This document shows positions 55,949-64,000 of a DNA stretch of 64,000 nucleotides, one piece after another (the first letter of the stretch is position 1; every line of letters starts with the position of its first letter). The stretch covers positions 62,001 to 126,000 of the forward strand of contig JBMOMJ010000056.1 of the NCBI GenBank assembly GCA_049324695.1. Reading direction: 5' to 3'. The notes below the pieces were generated by a model. That model ran no database searches and was not told the DNA's origin. It was given only the letters and a program-made list of their open reading frames with translations. Source of the DNA: PMG-095 sp049324695 (lineage in GTDB: Bacteria > Myxococcota_A > Polyangia > Polyangiales > Polyangiaceae). The position numbers were made by a program, and so were the translations under genes.

Positions 55949-57473
55949 GCAGCTTCCGAGAGTACCTGAAGGACCTGTGCTGGTGCTCGTGAGGGGCGCT
56001 CGCGAGGCTCAGCTGACTGCCGACTTGTTGGCGCGTGAGCGCTTGCTCGGCGTTCTGTGCCACGACGTCGGCGAGCTCTGCGCGCGCATCGAGGGCGGTG
56101 CCGTCGCTGCGCTTGTGGCGGAGGAGATGCTCACGCCCGCGGCGATCGAGCGCTTGCGCAGCGTTCTTCAGCAACAGCCACCTTGGTCGGATTTTCCTCT
56201 GGTGGTGTTCGGTACCTTGCGAAATGCCGACTCGCAGCGAGCCAAAGGGCTGCTGGGTCTCGGCAACGTTACGTTTCTGGACCGCCCGGTGCGAGTGCGC
56301 TCCATGCTGGCGTCGGTGCGCGCGGCGCTGCGCAGCCGCGAGCGCCAGTACGAGGCGCGGCGCGCCATCGAATCGCGCGATTCATTCTTGGCGATGTTGG
56401 GCCACGAGCTCAGAAACCCGCTAGGTGCGATCGCTTTCGCGATTTCGGTGCTGGGCAAGAAGAGCGCACAAGCGAACGGCGTCGATGGCGCCAAGGAACA
56501 CATGATCATCGAGCGCCAGGCGCGGCACCTGAGCCGCTTGGTGGACGATTTGTTGGACGTGGCGCGTGTTACCCACGGCAAGGTGGAGCTCAAGCTCGGC
56601 AAGGTTGATTTGGTCGAGGTCGTGCGCAGCGCTCACGAGGCGCTGGAAGGCCGCGCGCGAGAGCAACGTTTGGCCTACGATTTCCATAGCGCTGAGCCGT
56701 CCATCTTCGTCGGCGGCGATCGTCAGCGTTTGGAGCAGGTATTCGCGAATTTACTGACCAACGCCATCAAGTACACGCCGCGTGGCGGTTCGATTCACGT
56801 CGATGTTTACAAAGATGCTGAGAACGCGACAGTCGTGGTGAGTGACACTGGCATGGGTTTGCCCGCGCACATGATAGAGCGTGTGTTCGAGCCGTTTACG
56901 CAGCTCGACACATCGCTCGACCGCTCCCAGGGTGGCATCGGTTTGGGGCTCGCTTTGGTGCGCAGCATCGTGCAGTTACACGGTGGTAGCGTTGAAGCGC
57001 AGAGCGACGGTCCCGACAAGGGCAGCACGTTCGTGGTGCGCTTGCCGCGGCATGGCGACGACATCGCTTCCGCGCCGCGAGCGAGTGTCGCGAGGGCGAG
57101 CGCCGTGAAAAAGCGTGTGCTGGTCATCGACGACAACGAAGATATTCGCGAATTGTTCGTAGAGTTGCTGAAGCAAGCCGGTCACGAAGTTGCGTGCGCC
57201 GATGACGGACCCGGCGGCTTGAATGAGCTCTTGAGCTTCTCGCCGGACATTGCGTTCGTGGACTTGGGCCTGCCCGGCTTCGATGGGCTGGAGCTCGCGC
57301 GCCGCGTGCGCGCCTCGGGCTCGAGCGTGTACCTGATCGCGCTCACCGGATACGGACAAGTCGAGGATCGTCAACGTACCGCCGTCGCCGGGTTCAACGA
57401 CCACCTCGTGAAACCCGTGCTCGATAGCGACGTCGAGCGCGCCATCCAACGAGCCAGCGCGATCGCTAGTTGA
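55935..57473 (+). CDS. Hybrid histidine kinase with two receiver-like domains
   Basis: A 512-residue sensor protein. The GTG at 55935 has GAAGG 8 nt upstream and overlaps the KaiC-like stop by 14 bp. Residues 1-130 look like a degenerate receiver (VLVLVRGAREAQLTADLLA, FPLVVFGTL). The dimerisation/phosphoacceptor helix has FLAMLGHELRNPLGA with His157. The ATPase domain has N-box NLLTNAIKYTP, VSDTGMGLP and GGIGLGLALV. A complete receiver follows (VLVIDDNEDIRELFVELLKQ, acceptor Asp in AFVDLGLPGFDG, Lys in LVKPV). No membrane segment, so it is cytoplasmic and likely takes input from the KaiC-like partner. Confidence 0.88.
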   Translation: MAFAEQLPRVPEGPVLVLVRGAREAQLTADLLARERLLGVLCHDVGELCARIEGGAVAALVAEEMLTPAAIERLRSVLQQQPPWSDFPLVVFGTLRNADSQRAKGLLGLGNVTFLDRPVRVRSMLASVRAALRSRERQYEARRAIESRDSFLAMLGHELRNPLGAIAFAISVLGKKSAQANGVDGAKEHMIIERQARHLSRLVDDLLDVARVTHGKVELKLGKVDLVEVVRSAHEALEGRAREQRLAYDFHSAEPSIFVGGDRQRLEQVFANLLTNAIKYTPRGGSIHVDVYKDAENATVVVSDTGMGLPAHMIERVFEPFTQLDTSLDRSQGGIGLGLALVRSIVQLHGGSVEAQSDGPDKGSTFVVRLPRHGDDIASAPRASVARASAVKKRVLVIDDNEDIRELFVELLKQAGHEVACADDGPGGLNELLSFSPDIAFVDLGLPGFDGLELARRVRASGSSVYLIALTGYGQVEDRQRTAVAGFNDHLVKPVLDSDVERAIQRASAIAS

Positions 57474-57608
57474 GCGCCCGCTGCTCGGCGTGTCGATTTC
57501 GTGATCGGATCGAGGCACTGCTGCCATCTGGGGAAGACGAGTTCGCCTCGTTCGTGCCACCGCACGCGTTGAGTCGCGGTGTGCTTTCACCAAGAAGGAG
57601 TCACGCAA

Positions 57609-59570
57609 ATGCAAGCGCGGAATAGCTTGGGACGCTGGAGGTTTGTCTTCGCGTCGGGCTCGGTTTTGATGGCTGGTTGTGCGCCACGTTCTGAAGCGGC
57701 GCCCGCCACCGCAGCGGCTGTCAGTGCGCCCGCGTCCGCGCCCGCCAAGCCAAAGCTAGACGATCCGCGCAATCGTTTGGCGGCGCCGGCCATGCCGGGG
57801 AAAAATGTGCCCGCCATCAAGGTCGACACCGTGGGCTATCCCACGCGATGGCAGAAGATCGCGATTTTGAATCAAGAGCCGCGCGAAGTGACTCTGCTCG
57901 ACGCCAACGGAAAAGTCGTGCATCGCGTGCCTGCCGCGAAGATAAGCTCGCTCGGCATCGACGCAGCCTCGAAGGATCCGGTCTTCCGTGTCGATTTCAG
58001 CGAGTTTCAGCAGCCGGGTCGCTACACGCTCGCGAACGGCGACGCCAAGTCCGATCCATTCGAAATAGGCAACGGTATCTATCGGCGCGCGCTGATGGCC
58101 GCGCAAAAGATGTTCTACTTTCAGCGCACACGCACCAAGCTCGAGAAGCCGTACGCCGTGTGGGAAGAAGACGCATTCACGCGTGCTGGTGTCTCGCACG
58201 CGCACGATCAGGTGGGCTTCTTGTTCGAGGATTTCCCGGAAAAGAAGCGACGCATTCAGCTCGACGCCGGCTGGCACGACGCGGGCAACTACGACATGTA
58301 CGTTCCGTCGACCGCGCCCACCGCGCATGGCCTTTTGCGCGCTTACGAACGCCACCCTGAGCTTTTCGCCGACAAGGACACCAACATCCCCGAATCGGGC
58401 AACGGCGTTCCGGATCTGCTCGACGAAGCCAAGTGGGGCATTCGCTGGGTACTCAGCATGCAGGCCGAAGATGGAGGCTTTCGTGTGCGCGAAGCCAACG
58501 AAGACATCGGCGAACCCGGCAGCGTACCGCCCGATCAAGATCACACCGTACGCTGGGTGGATCGAGTTGGCTCCGCCTCCACTGGCAAAGGCTGTGCGCT
58601 CTCTGCAATCACAGCGCGCGTGTATCGCAAATTCGATCCTGCCTTCGCGACGCGTGCTGAAGCTTCGGCGAAGCGCGCCTGGGAATGGCTCAAAAAGCAC
58701 CCCAAGCGCGTGATGGTGCCGCCGGTTGGGCGAGCCGCAATAAGGCAGCCGTATCAGCTGTGGGACGATGGCACTGCGGTCAAAACCGACGTCGGTGCGC
58801 GCTTCGTCGCCGCTGCCGAAATGTGGACGACCTTTCAGCTGCCCGACGCGCTCGAGAGCATGCGAGCATTGATGAACGATCCCAACACCGGCCCGTATCA
58901 GTATCCGTACGGCGCGTGGACCAACCTGACGCGCTGGGCGATGATGACGTTGGCATTCGATGCGCGAGCGCCGCAGGATCTGAAGGACGAAGCCAAGAAG
59001 CGCCTGCTCACTGCGGCGATGAGCATCAAGGGTCAAGCCGAAACCGACGGCTACCTGTGCGCGACGAAACCCAGCGACTACTACTGGGGCAGCAACTCGA
59101 ACCTGCTCGAAAAGGCAGAGCTACTCATCACCGCTGCGGCGCTCGAACCGCGTGAATTCGCTTGGGCCGCGCAAGCCGCGCGCAACCAATGGCACTGGAT
59201 TCTCGGCAGAAACCCGAACGGTTTCTCGATGGTGACGCGCATCGGTAAGGGCCCGGAGGCGCTCTATCACATGGAATGGGGCCCTAAGTATCCGCACGTT
59301 CCGCCGGGCTTTCTCATCGATGGCCCCAACTATCACGATGTTCCGTTCTTGGCGCCGGGCGCGCCGGCGAAGGCAATGTTGTGGGAGTCACCCAAGGCGC
59401 TCTCGTCCGGAGTGCCCAGCGGAGGGCTTTGGCACTGGGCCGAGAGCGACCTTTGGGAGGGCGGCTTCATTCCCGCGCAAGATTGGAGCATCGGTTGGTG
59501 GTACGTCACCGAGCCCGACATCTTCTTCAACATGAACTTGGTCAACGTCGCAGCGGAGATGCAGGGCTAG
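57609..59570 (+). CDS. Glycoside hydrolase family 9 lipoprotein (cellulase-like)
   Basis: A predicted secreted glycosidase of 653 residues. Start at 57609 with AAGGAG upstream; the signal peptide ends VLMAGC. An N-terminal Ig-like domain (about 60-170: VDTVGYPTRWQKIAILNQEP) is typical for GH9. The catalytic (alpha/alpha)6 domain has LDAGWHDAGNYDMYV, where GH9 has its two Asp, then NQWHWILGRNPNGFSMVTRI and the C-terminal acid region TEPDIFFNMNLVNVAAE. It may degrade beta-glucan such as cellulose outside the cell; the exact substrate is not determined. Confidence 0.88.
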   Translation: MQARNSLGRWRFVFASGSVLMAGCAPRSEAAPATAAAVSAPASAPAKPKLDDPRNRLAAPAMPGKNVPAIKVDTVGYPTRWQKIAILNQEPREVTLLDANGKVVHRVPAAKISSLGIDAASKDPVFRVDFSEFQQPGRYTLANGDAKSDPFEIGNGIYRRALMAAQKMFYFQRTRTKLEKPYAVWEEDAFTRAGVSHAHDQVGFLFEDFPEKKRRIQLDAGWHDAGNYDMYVPSTAPTAHGLLRAYERHPELFADKDTNIPESGNGVPDLLDEAKWGIRWVLSMQAEDGGFRVREANEDIGEPGSVPPDQDHTVRWVDRVGSASTGKGCALSAITARVYRKFDPAFATRAEASAKRAWEWLKKHPKRVMVPPVGRAAIRQPYQLWDDGTAVKTDVGARFVAAAEMWTTFQLPDALESMRALMNDPNTGPYQYPYGAWTNLTRWAMMTLAFDARAPQDLKDEAKKRLLTAAMSIKGQAETDGYLCATKPSDYYWGSNSNLLEKAELLITAAALEPREFAWAAQAARNQWHWILGRNPNGFSMVTRIGKGPEALYHMEWGPKYPHVPPGFLIDGPNYHDVPFLAPGAPAKAMLWESPKALSSGVPSGGLWHWAESDLWEGGFIPAQDWSIGWWYVTEPDIFFNMNLVNVAAEMQG

Positions 59571-59602
59571 TTTGGTGTCGCGGCACGCTCGAGATCCGCG
59601 CG

Positions 59603-60232
59603 TCAGCCCTTCTTCGCGCGGATCTTGAGCTTGATGAGCACGTCGTCTTTGATGAGATCGTCCGGCATGCCCGGGTACACGATGCCGAAGTCTTTGCGAT
59701 TGATCGCGAACTCGGACTCCACATCGACGTTCTCGGGGCTAATCGTGATCTTGGCTGGGAACGTCACGCCTTTGGTCACGCCGTGCAGAGTGAGGTTACC
59801 CGTGATGAGGTGAGTTGCGCCGTGGTCACCGCCGGGTCGAATTGCGGTCGATACAAAGCTTGCTTTCGGGAACTTGGCCACGTCGAAAAAGTCGGGCGAC
59901 TTCAGGTGGCCACTGAGCTTGGCAGGTTCGATCTCGAGCGACTGCGTGTCGATGTCCACATTGACGCTGCTCTTGGTGGGGTCGTTGTCGATGACACGCA
60001 CGGTGCCCCGAAAGCCCTTGAACGTGCCTTCGTGTTTGGCAGTCACTTTGGCTCCGACAAACCCGAGAGTGGACCCGTCGTTACTGAACGAGTAGGTCGT
60101 TCCGCCCTGATTCGCCTGAACGGGCGCGGCGCTCGCCGCTGAAAGCTCGGCTTGAGGCTTTCCCTTGGATGGATTGGTGTTGCAGGCGCCGAGAGCGAAG
60201 ACGAGCGCCAACGCGAAAGTTACGCGGTGCAT
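59603..60232 (-). CDS. YceI-family lipoprotein
   Basis: A 209-residue lipocalin-like protein. The ATG at 60232 has GGAGG upstream and gives a signal peptide ending ALGAC (lipobox). The body has GGTTYSFSNDGSTLGFVGAK, VNVDIDTQSLEIEPAKLSGH and the typical LTLHGVTKGVTFPAKITIS, as in YceI, which binds isoprenoid-type lipids in the periplasm. It is convergent with the GH9 gene and divergent from the next gene. The role in this organism is unknown. Confidence 0.9.
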   Translation of the reverse strand: MHRVTFALALVFALGACNTNPSKGKPQAELSAASAAPVQANQGGTTYSFSNDGSTLGFVGAKVTAKHEGTFKGFRGTVRVIDNDPTKSSVNVDIDTQSLEIEPAKLSGHLKSPDFFDVAKFPKASFVSTAIRPGGDHGATHLITGNLTLHGVTKGVTFPAKITISPENVDVESEFAINRKDFGIVYPGMPDDLIKDDVLIKLKIRAKKG

Positions 60233-60415
60233 AAAAACCTCCTCAGAAGCCGGTAGTTTGCGGGCGAGTGTGCGCACAAAACAATGCTTTTGCGGACATT
60301 TTCGGGCGGCGGGCGTCCAGCCTGGGTTGTTCGCCGGAACCGGGTGTGGCGATCGCGCGTTCACGCGTGGCGTGATGGGGGGACGTCGACTAGTCTCCGG
60401 CCGGACTCACCGCCG

Positions 60416-61227
60416 ATGAGCATGAAGGAATCCGAAAGCGAAGCGTCGCCTGACTTGGACTCGGGCTGGGATGAGATCGACTCGGATCGTCCGTCGATAC
60501 CAACTTCCCGCAAGACCCCCGAGGAAGAGTTCGCCTCGATTTTCGCAGTGGATGAGGGTTGGGATACAGACGCTCCCGCGCCGCCCGCGAAGCCAGCAGC
60601 TCCTGCCCCGGCGCAGGCCGCTCCGATTGCGACAAGCAAGCCGGCTCCAGTGGTGACGGCGAAGCCAGCAGCGCCTGCCTCGGCGCAGCCCGCTCCGGTT
60701 GCGACGAGCAAGCCGGCCGCTCCGGTTCCGACGAGCAAGCCGGCTCCGGTGGTGAAGCCAGCAGCGCCTGCGCCCGTACCCTCTGCCGCGCGGTCACCGG
60801 CGGCACTCAGCAAGAAGGCGCGCCGCGAGCTCGAGCGTAAGGGGCGTGCGCAGGCTCAACGCAGCAAGGCCGAACGAAAGAAACGCGCCAAAGCCGAGCG
60901 TGACGAACGCCGCGCGGAACAACAACGAAAGCTCGCCGAGGAACGCGCGCGCGTCGAAGCGCAGCGCCAAGCCAAGCTCGAGCAAAANNNNNNNNNNCCC
61001 AGGCTGTAGCCGCCGAGCAGCGGGCGCAGCAAAAACCCGAGCCGAAAACCGAGACACGCGCGGAGCGCCGTGCTGAAGCGCGCGCGGAGCGCGCCGAACG
61101 CGCCGAAAAGCCCGGCAGCAAGAAGTCGGAGCGCACTCGCGCCCGTACGGCGGCAGACTTGTCACCTTGGCTGTTCGCGGTCGTGATCCTGGTCGTCGTG
61201 ACGTTGTTGGCGCTGCTCCGGCGCTGA
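60416..61227 (+). CDS. Pro/Ala-repeat, charged, C-terminally membrane-anchored protein (interrupted by an assembly gap)
   Basis: The N-terminal half runs from MSMKESESEASPDLDSGWDE through APAPPAKPAAPAPAQAAP-type repeats and a very basic helix (RKGRAQAQRSKAERKKRAKA). A 10-N gap follows at 60988-60997; beyond it, in a different frame, the sequence continues QRAQQKPEPKTETRAERRAE and ends LSPWLFAVVILVVVTLLALL, RR, stop at 61225-61227. The two halves plainly belong to one tail-anchored protein; the gap length is wrong by a base or more, because the frames do not match. Function unknown. Confidence 0.6.
60988..60997. other. 10-N gap within a coding sequence
   Basis: Ten N in the Ala/Arg/Glu-rich repetitive part of the tail-anchored protein gene. 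The reading frames on the two sides differ when ten bases are assumed, so the true gap size differs by a number that is not a multiple of three. Confidence 0.95.
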
Positions 61228-61238
61228 CCGGAGCGCAA

Positions 61239-62819
61239 CTAGATCAAGAGCGGCTGAGGCTTCTTCTCCACGGCGCCGAGACGCAAGCGCTCGGCGACTT
61301 CGCCAGCGAGGTTGTCGAACAACCAAGCCACGGCCGGCGGTGCTTGCTCATCGAGATGCCGCAATGGCAAACCGATATGCGCCGCGTCGAGGAAGGCGCG
61401 ATGCCGAGGGATCGAGTTATCGAACAACCAATCCCCGGGCAAATCTGCGCAAGCGCTTTGAAACACGGCGAGTGAAGCCGCATGCCGCGTTTGCAGCATG
61501 TTCACCACAATGCCCAAAACCTCCGGACGCCGATCGTCCGACATGGCACGCAGCGACTCCACGAAGCGCGAGAACGATCGGTTGGCCACCACCTCCGCTT
61601 GCAGCACGCCCATGACGTGCGTGCTCGCTTGGAGAATTTGGTGTGTGACGCCAAACATGCCCGCTGGCGTGTCCACCAGAACGATCTCCGAGCGCCGGCT
61701 GAGCTCGACCAACAACTCACGCCAGCCCGCGCTGTGATCGCCAGCCAGCGCTTCGGCGCGCGGCAGCTGACCACCAACAGCCGGCATGATTTTGAAGTGC
61801 GGCAAAATGGTGTCGAGCAGCGCTTCATCGGCGCTGGCAACACCGAGCAGCACGTCGTAAGCGCCGATCTCGCAGCGCTGACGCGCGTTGATGCTGGAGA
61901 GCACGTCGCCGTTGATGTCCGCGTCCACCAGCGTCACCGAGCGGCCTTGGCGCGCGAGGCTGAGCGCCAGGTTCAGTGCCACCGTGGTCTTGCCGCAACC
62001 GCCCTTCGGGCTGGCCACGGCGACGACCTTTCCCTGTGCTGCGACTCGCGCTTGGCGCGCCGGTGCAGCTTCGCTCGTGGGCGGGCGGACACTGCGGGTT
62101 GCAGGCGGCGGCGTCGTGCCGCGAGGCGGCGGGGACGAGACCGCGCGCACGGCGGAAGGCTGGGGTGCCGGCGCTGGTTCGGGCTCGATCGATATCTCCG
62201 GTGGCGCGGCCGGCGCTTCGACGTCGATCGATGTGGACACGTCACCGAGGGCGGCTGCCTCTGCGGGGACGCTCGGCGGCGCAGGAATGTTCGGTTCCAT
62301 GGACTGAGTCGGCGAGTTGGCGGACGCATCCTCGGCGAACGCGCCGGGCGGCGCAATCTCCACGTGCGGGGCAAAGCCACTTTCGTCGAGTGACGGCTCG
62401 GGAGCGCTGCCGCGTGCCGGTGGCGCGAGACCGACGTGTGTTGGCAGTTCGCCCTCAGCGTACGGCGGCCTGCTCGACACGCGCGGCGAAGCCGGCTCAA
62501 CTTGCTTCAGGTGATCCCACGCCTCCATCAACAAGCCGCTCACTCCGCCCAGCGGCTCGGGCAAGGCTTCGGGCGTATCCATTCGGAAAACGTGAAACTG
62601 CCCGTCGCTCCGACGGAACAGCCGGAACAATGCTTCGCGACCTTGCGCATCGGGTGTGTCGACGCGCACGATTTTGCCGCTCTTCACGAAGATGGTGCCG
62701 ACCACGGCGCTTTCATCGCGAATCTCGACTTCCATGTACTGCCGGCCGATGCCAGCGACTTGCAAGACCTGCCCCAAATCGAACTCGCGCAGATGACCGC
62801 GCATCACGCCGACCTTCAC
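61239..62819 (-). CDS. DUF4388 domain fused to ParA/MinD-type ATPase
   Basis: A 526-residue protein. The N-terminal DUF4388 domain (about 1-100) has MRGHLREFDLGQVLQVAGIG then YMEVEIRDESAVVGTIFVKS, and a Pro/Ala-rich linker follows (100-270). The C-terminal ATPase has a deviant Walker A typical of ParA/MinD (VVAVASPKGGCGKTTVALNL near 275-295), the signature Asp VTLVDADINGDVLSS, and EIVLVDTPAGMFGVTHQI as Walker B. ParA-like ATPases position plasmids, proteins or clusters. It overlaps the globin gene's stop by 4 bp, so they form an operon. Confidence 0.85.
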   Translation of the reverse strand: MKVGVMRGHLREFDLGQVLQVAGIGRQYMEVEIRDESAVVGTIFVKSGKIVRVDTPDAQGREALFRLFRRSDGQFHVFRMDTPEALPEPLGGVSGLLMEAWDHLKQVEPASPRVSSRPPYAEGELPTHVGLAPPARGSAPEPSLDESGFAPHVEIAPPGAFAEDASANSPTQSMEPNIPAPPSVPAEAAALGDVSTSIDVEAPAAPPEISIEPEPAPAPQPSAVRAVSSPPPRGTTPPPATRSVRPPTSEAAPARQARVAAQGKVVAVASPKGGCGKTTVALNLALSLARQGRSVTLVDADINGDVLSSINARQRCEIGAYDVLLGVASADEALLDTILPHFKIMPAVGGQLPRAEALAGDHSAGWRELLVELSRRSEIVLVDTPAGMFGVTHQILQASTHVMGVLQAEVVANRSFSRFVESLRAMSDDRRPEVLGIVVNMLQTRHAASLAVFQSACADLPGDWLFDNSIPRHRAFLDAAHIGLPLRHLDEQAPPAVAWLFDNLAGEVAERLRLGAVEKKPQPLLI

Positions 62820-63388
62820 GACAGCTCCTCCGACATTCCGAGGCGAGCTTCATCGATGCCCACTTCTTGCTGCTGCGACATCAGCGCGACACTGCCGTGT
62901 CGCTGCGCCTCTTCGGCGCTTACCAGATCCGTTTGGGGTTCGACCGCAGTGCCACCCATGCGCATCGCCGTTGCCACGTAGGTGTACAGGCGAATCCACG
63001 CGGCCTTTACCTGTGGCGTGAAGGCGTCGCCCAGACCGTAATCCAAGGTCCAAACCAGCGCTTCACCCACCACCCCGTAGGATTCATCGGGAATGTTGTA
63101 CAGCGCCGAGTGCCGTCGGCCCAACGCCAACACCACGAGCATCAAATCTTCGTTGGGCGCGACGCTGTCCTTCCATTGCTCGTCCATCCAATCGAGCGAC
63201 TTCACGACGAAGGCGAGCATCTTCACGAGCTTGCGCTTCTGCCCGGACATGTCGTCAGGGAACAGCCGCCGGTATTCCGGCCTCAGCTCGAAGAGCCGCC
63301 GATAAAATAGATCCGCCGCGGTGTCTGCGATCGGCACCACCAGGCGCCAGCTGCCCAAAATGGCCTTCTTTTCTTCGTCCGTGAACAC
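62816..63388 (-). CDS. Single-domain globin
   Basis: A 190-residue haem protein of the globin family. A GTG at 63388 with GGAGG 8 nt upstream gives MFTDEEKKAILGSWRLVVPI. The globin body has LFYRRLFELRPEYRRLFPDD and the Phe/His-containing VLALGRRHSALYNIP, where the proximal His (GRRHSALYNI) binds haem, then DYGLGDAFTPQVKAAWIRLY. A C-terminal extension of about 30 residues (EPQTDLVSAEEAQRHGSVAL) is not part of the globin. It has no reductase domain, unlike flavohaemoglobin. It heads an operon with the DUF4388-ParA gene. Confidence 0.85.
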   Translation of the reverse strand: MFTDEEKKAILGSWRLVVPIADTAADLFYRRLFELRPEYRRLFPDDMSGQKRKLVKMLAFVVKSLDWMDEQWKDSVAPNEDLMLVVLALGRRHSALYNIPDESYGVVGEALVWTLDYGLGDAFTPQVKAAWIRLYTYVATAMRMGGTAVEPQTDLVSAEEAQRHGSVALMSQQQEVGIDEARLGMSEELS

Positions 63389-63735
63389 GAGCGTATCCTC
63401 CGCGAAATCCCGCTCAGCCGGGCCAGCCAAATTTCAAAGGCGCCAACTTCGATGCGCCTGCGCGCATGAACCTCGCGACTGCGCCAAAAGGTATGCGACT
63501 CGTGAGGGGCTCGCAACATCAACTCCCATGAGTGGCGGACGCTTCTTCGAAAGAAGTGAGAGAAGGTCCTCACGGCAAACACAGTCAGCATCGAGGGTGA
63601 TGTGGTGCGAGCTGGGCACCCGAGCAGTGCGAAGAGCCTGGCGGGAGCCGTCACGAATGCACCCGCCTGGGTGACGAGGCCCAGTTTATCGCTGAATTGG
63701 CGGCATTTAACGGCGAAACGCGTAGGCTAGCGCAC
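63389..63735. other. Divergent intergenic region, no gene seen
   Basis: 347 bp between the divergent globin and debranching-enzyme genes. Short frames here show no family features. The region should hold both promoters; no clear hexamers could be assigned by eye. Confidence 0.5.
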
Positions 63736-64000
63736 ATGCACGAGGACCTAGCGACGGCCCACGCGCAGGCGCGGCTTGGCAGTCGCCACCCACTCGCCGG
63801 AGATTTTTCACCCTGCGAGCTTACCCCCTGGTCGGAGTTGCGTTCGCCGCTCGGCGCTTCAATAAGCAGCGACGGTACCGCAAGCTTCGCCGTGTACTCA
63901 CGCAACGCCGAACGCATGCTGCTCGAGATCTACGAAACCGCGACGGGCACTCACGCACGCTACGAGTACTGGATGACGCGAGGCGCCGATGACGTGTTCC
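63736..64000 (+). CDS. Glycogen-debranching/isoamylase-type enzyme, N-terminal part (runs off the right edge)
   Basis: The first 88 codons of a gene cut by the window end. After MHEDLATAHAQARLGSRHPL comes a CBM48-type N-terminal domain of GlgX/isoamylase enzymes: SSDGTASFAVYSRNAERMLL then EIYETATGTHARYEYWMTRG. GlgX hydrolyses alpha-1,6 branches in glycogen. The catalytic TIM barrel would follow beyond the edge, so the precise activity is undetermined. Start at 63736, with no other ATG before it. Confidence 0.75.
   Translation, partial: MHEDLATAHAQARLGSRHPLAGDFSPCELTPWSELRSPLGASISSDGTASFAVYSRNAERMLLEIYETATGTHARYEYWMTRGADDVF

Noticed and set aside
57756..59036. 426-codon minus-strand frame opposite the GH9 gene
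   Set aside because: The plus-strand reading has signal peptide and GH9 catalytic motifs; the other is a shadow.

Overview
The window is chromosomal DNA of a high-G+C Gram-negative bacterium, most likely a myxobacterium (Polyangiales-like). The signs are many lipoproteins with Ala/Ser/Pro-rich linkers, a glycine-rich repeat lipoprotein, DUF4388 proteins, tail-anchored coiled-coil proteins, and a chemosensory operon of unusual make-up. Genes are dense, in short operons on both strands, often overlapping by 4 bp. Two runs of N (43672-43771 and 60988-60997) show that this is a draft scaffold.

Layout. 1-3505: an XRE regulator with an inverted-repeat operator candidate, about 1 kb with no convincing gene, and a glycine-rich lipoprotein. 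3506-8906: gyrB, recF and dnaN on the minus strand, behind an AT-richer segment with DnaA-box-like sites that may be the replication origin. 8907-13340: a cytochrome c maturation cluster (CcmF-type haem lyase, CcmI-like zinc-ribbon membrane protein, secreted partner). 13525-19434: pyrH, a lipoprotein PPIase, a KamA-family radical SAM enzyme, an acyl-CoA carboxylase subunit and a tail-anchored coiled-coil protein. 19572-19650: SRP RNA. 19788-22059: MerR, DUF2203, folE and SDR operon. 22343-29072: an orphan MlaE permease with a lipoprotein, rhomboid protease, cysS, phosphoesterase and hypotheticals. 29069-33926: a chemosensory operon (receiver-DUF4388, CheW, soluble MCP-like, CheA) overlapping rimI and a lipoprotein gene. 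34043-40589: aspS, a membrane protein, lipoproteins and PhzF.

40769-46525 is the accessory-looking part. It has an AvcD/DCD-type anti-phage dCTP deaminase with an overlapping 66-residue ORF, a tRNA-Ser(UGA) followed by a 97-bp tandem array that looks like degenerate tRNA copies and is cut by an assembly gap, a PP2C-like phosphatase, a NUDIX hydrolase and two broken genes (a LysR regulator with an internal deletion and a frameshifted small protein).

46731-64000 holds a two-domain SRPBCC-like protein, lipoproteins, a MarR/protoglobin operon with a perfect palindrome at its promoter, a beta-propeller lipoprotein, a double-KaiC ATPase coupled to a hybrid histidine kinase, a GH9 glycosidase, a YceI protein, a gapped tail-anchored protein, a globin/DUF4388-ParA operon, and the first 88 codons of a glycogen-debranching enzyme.

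The leads most worth following are the deaminase plus small ORF, the tRNA-like repeat array, the globin/DUF4388-ParA operon, the MarR/protoglobin pair and the chemosensory operon. All functional calls come from reading motifs by eye; no database search was possible.
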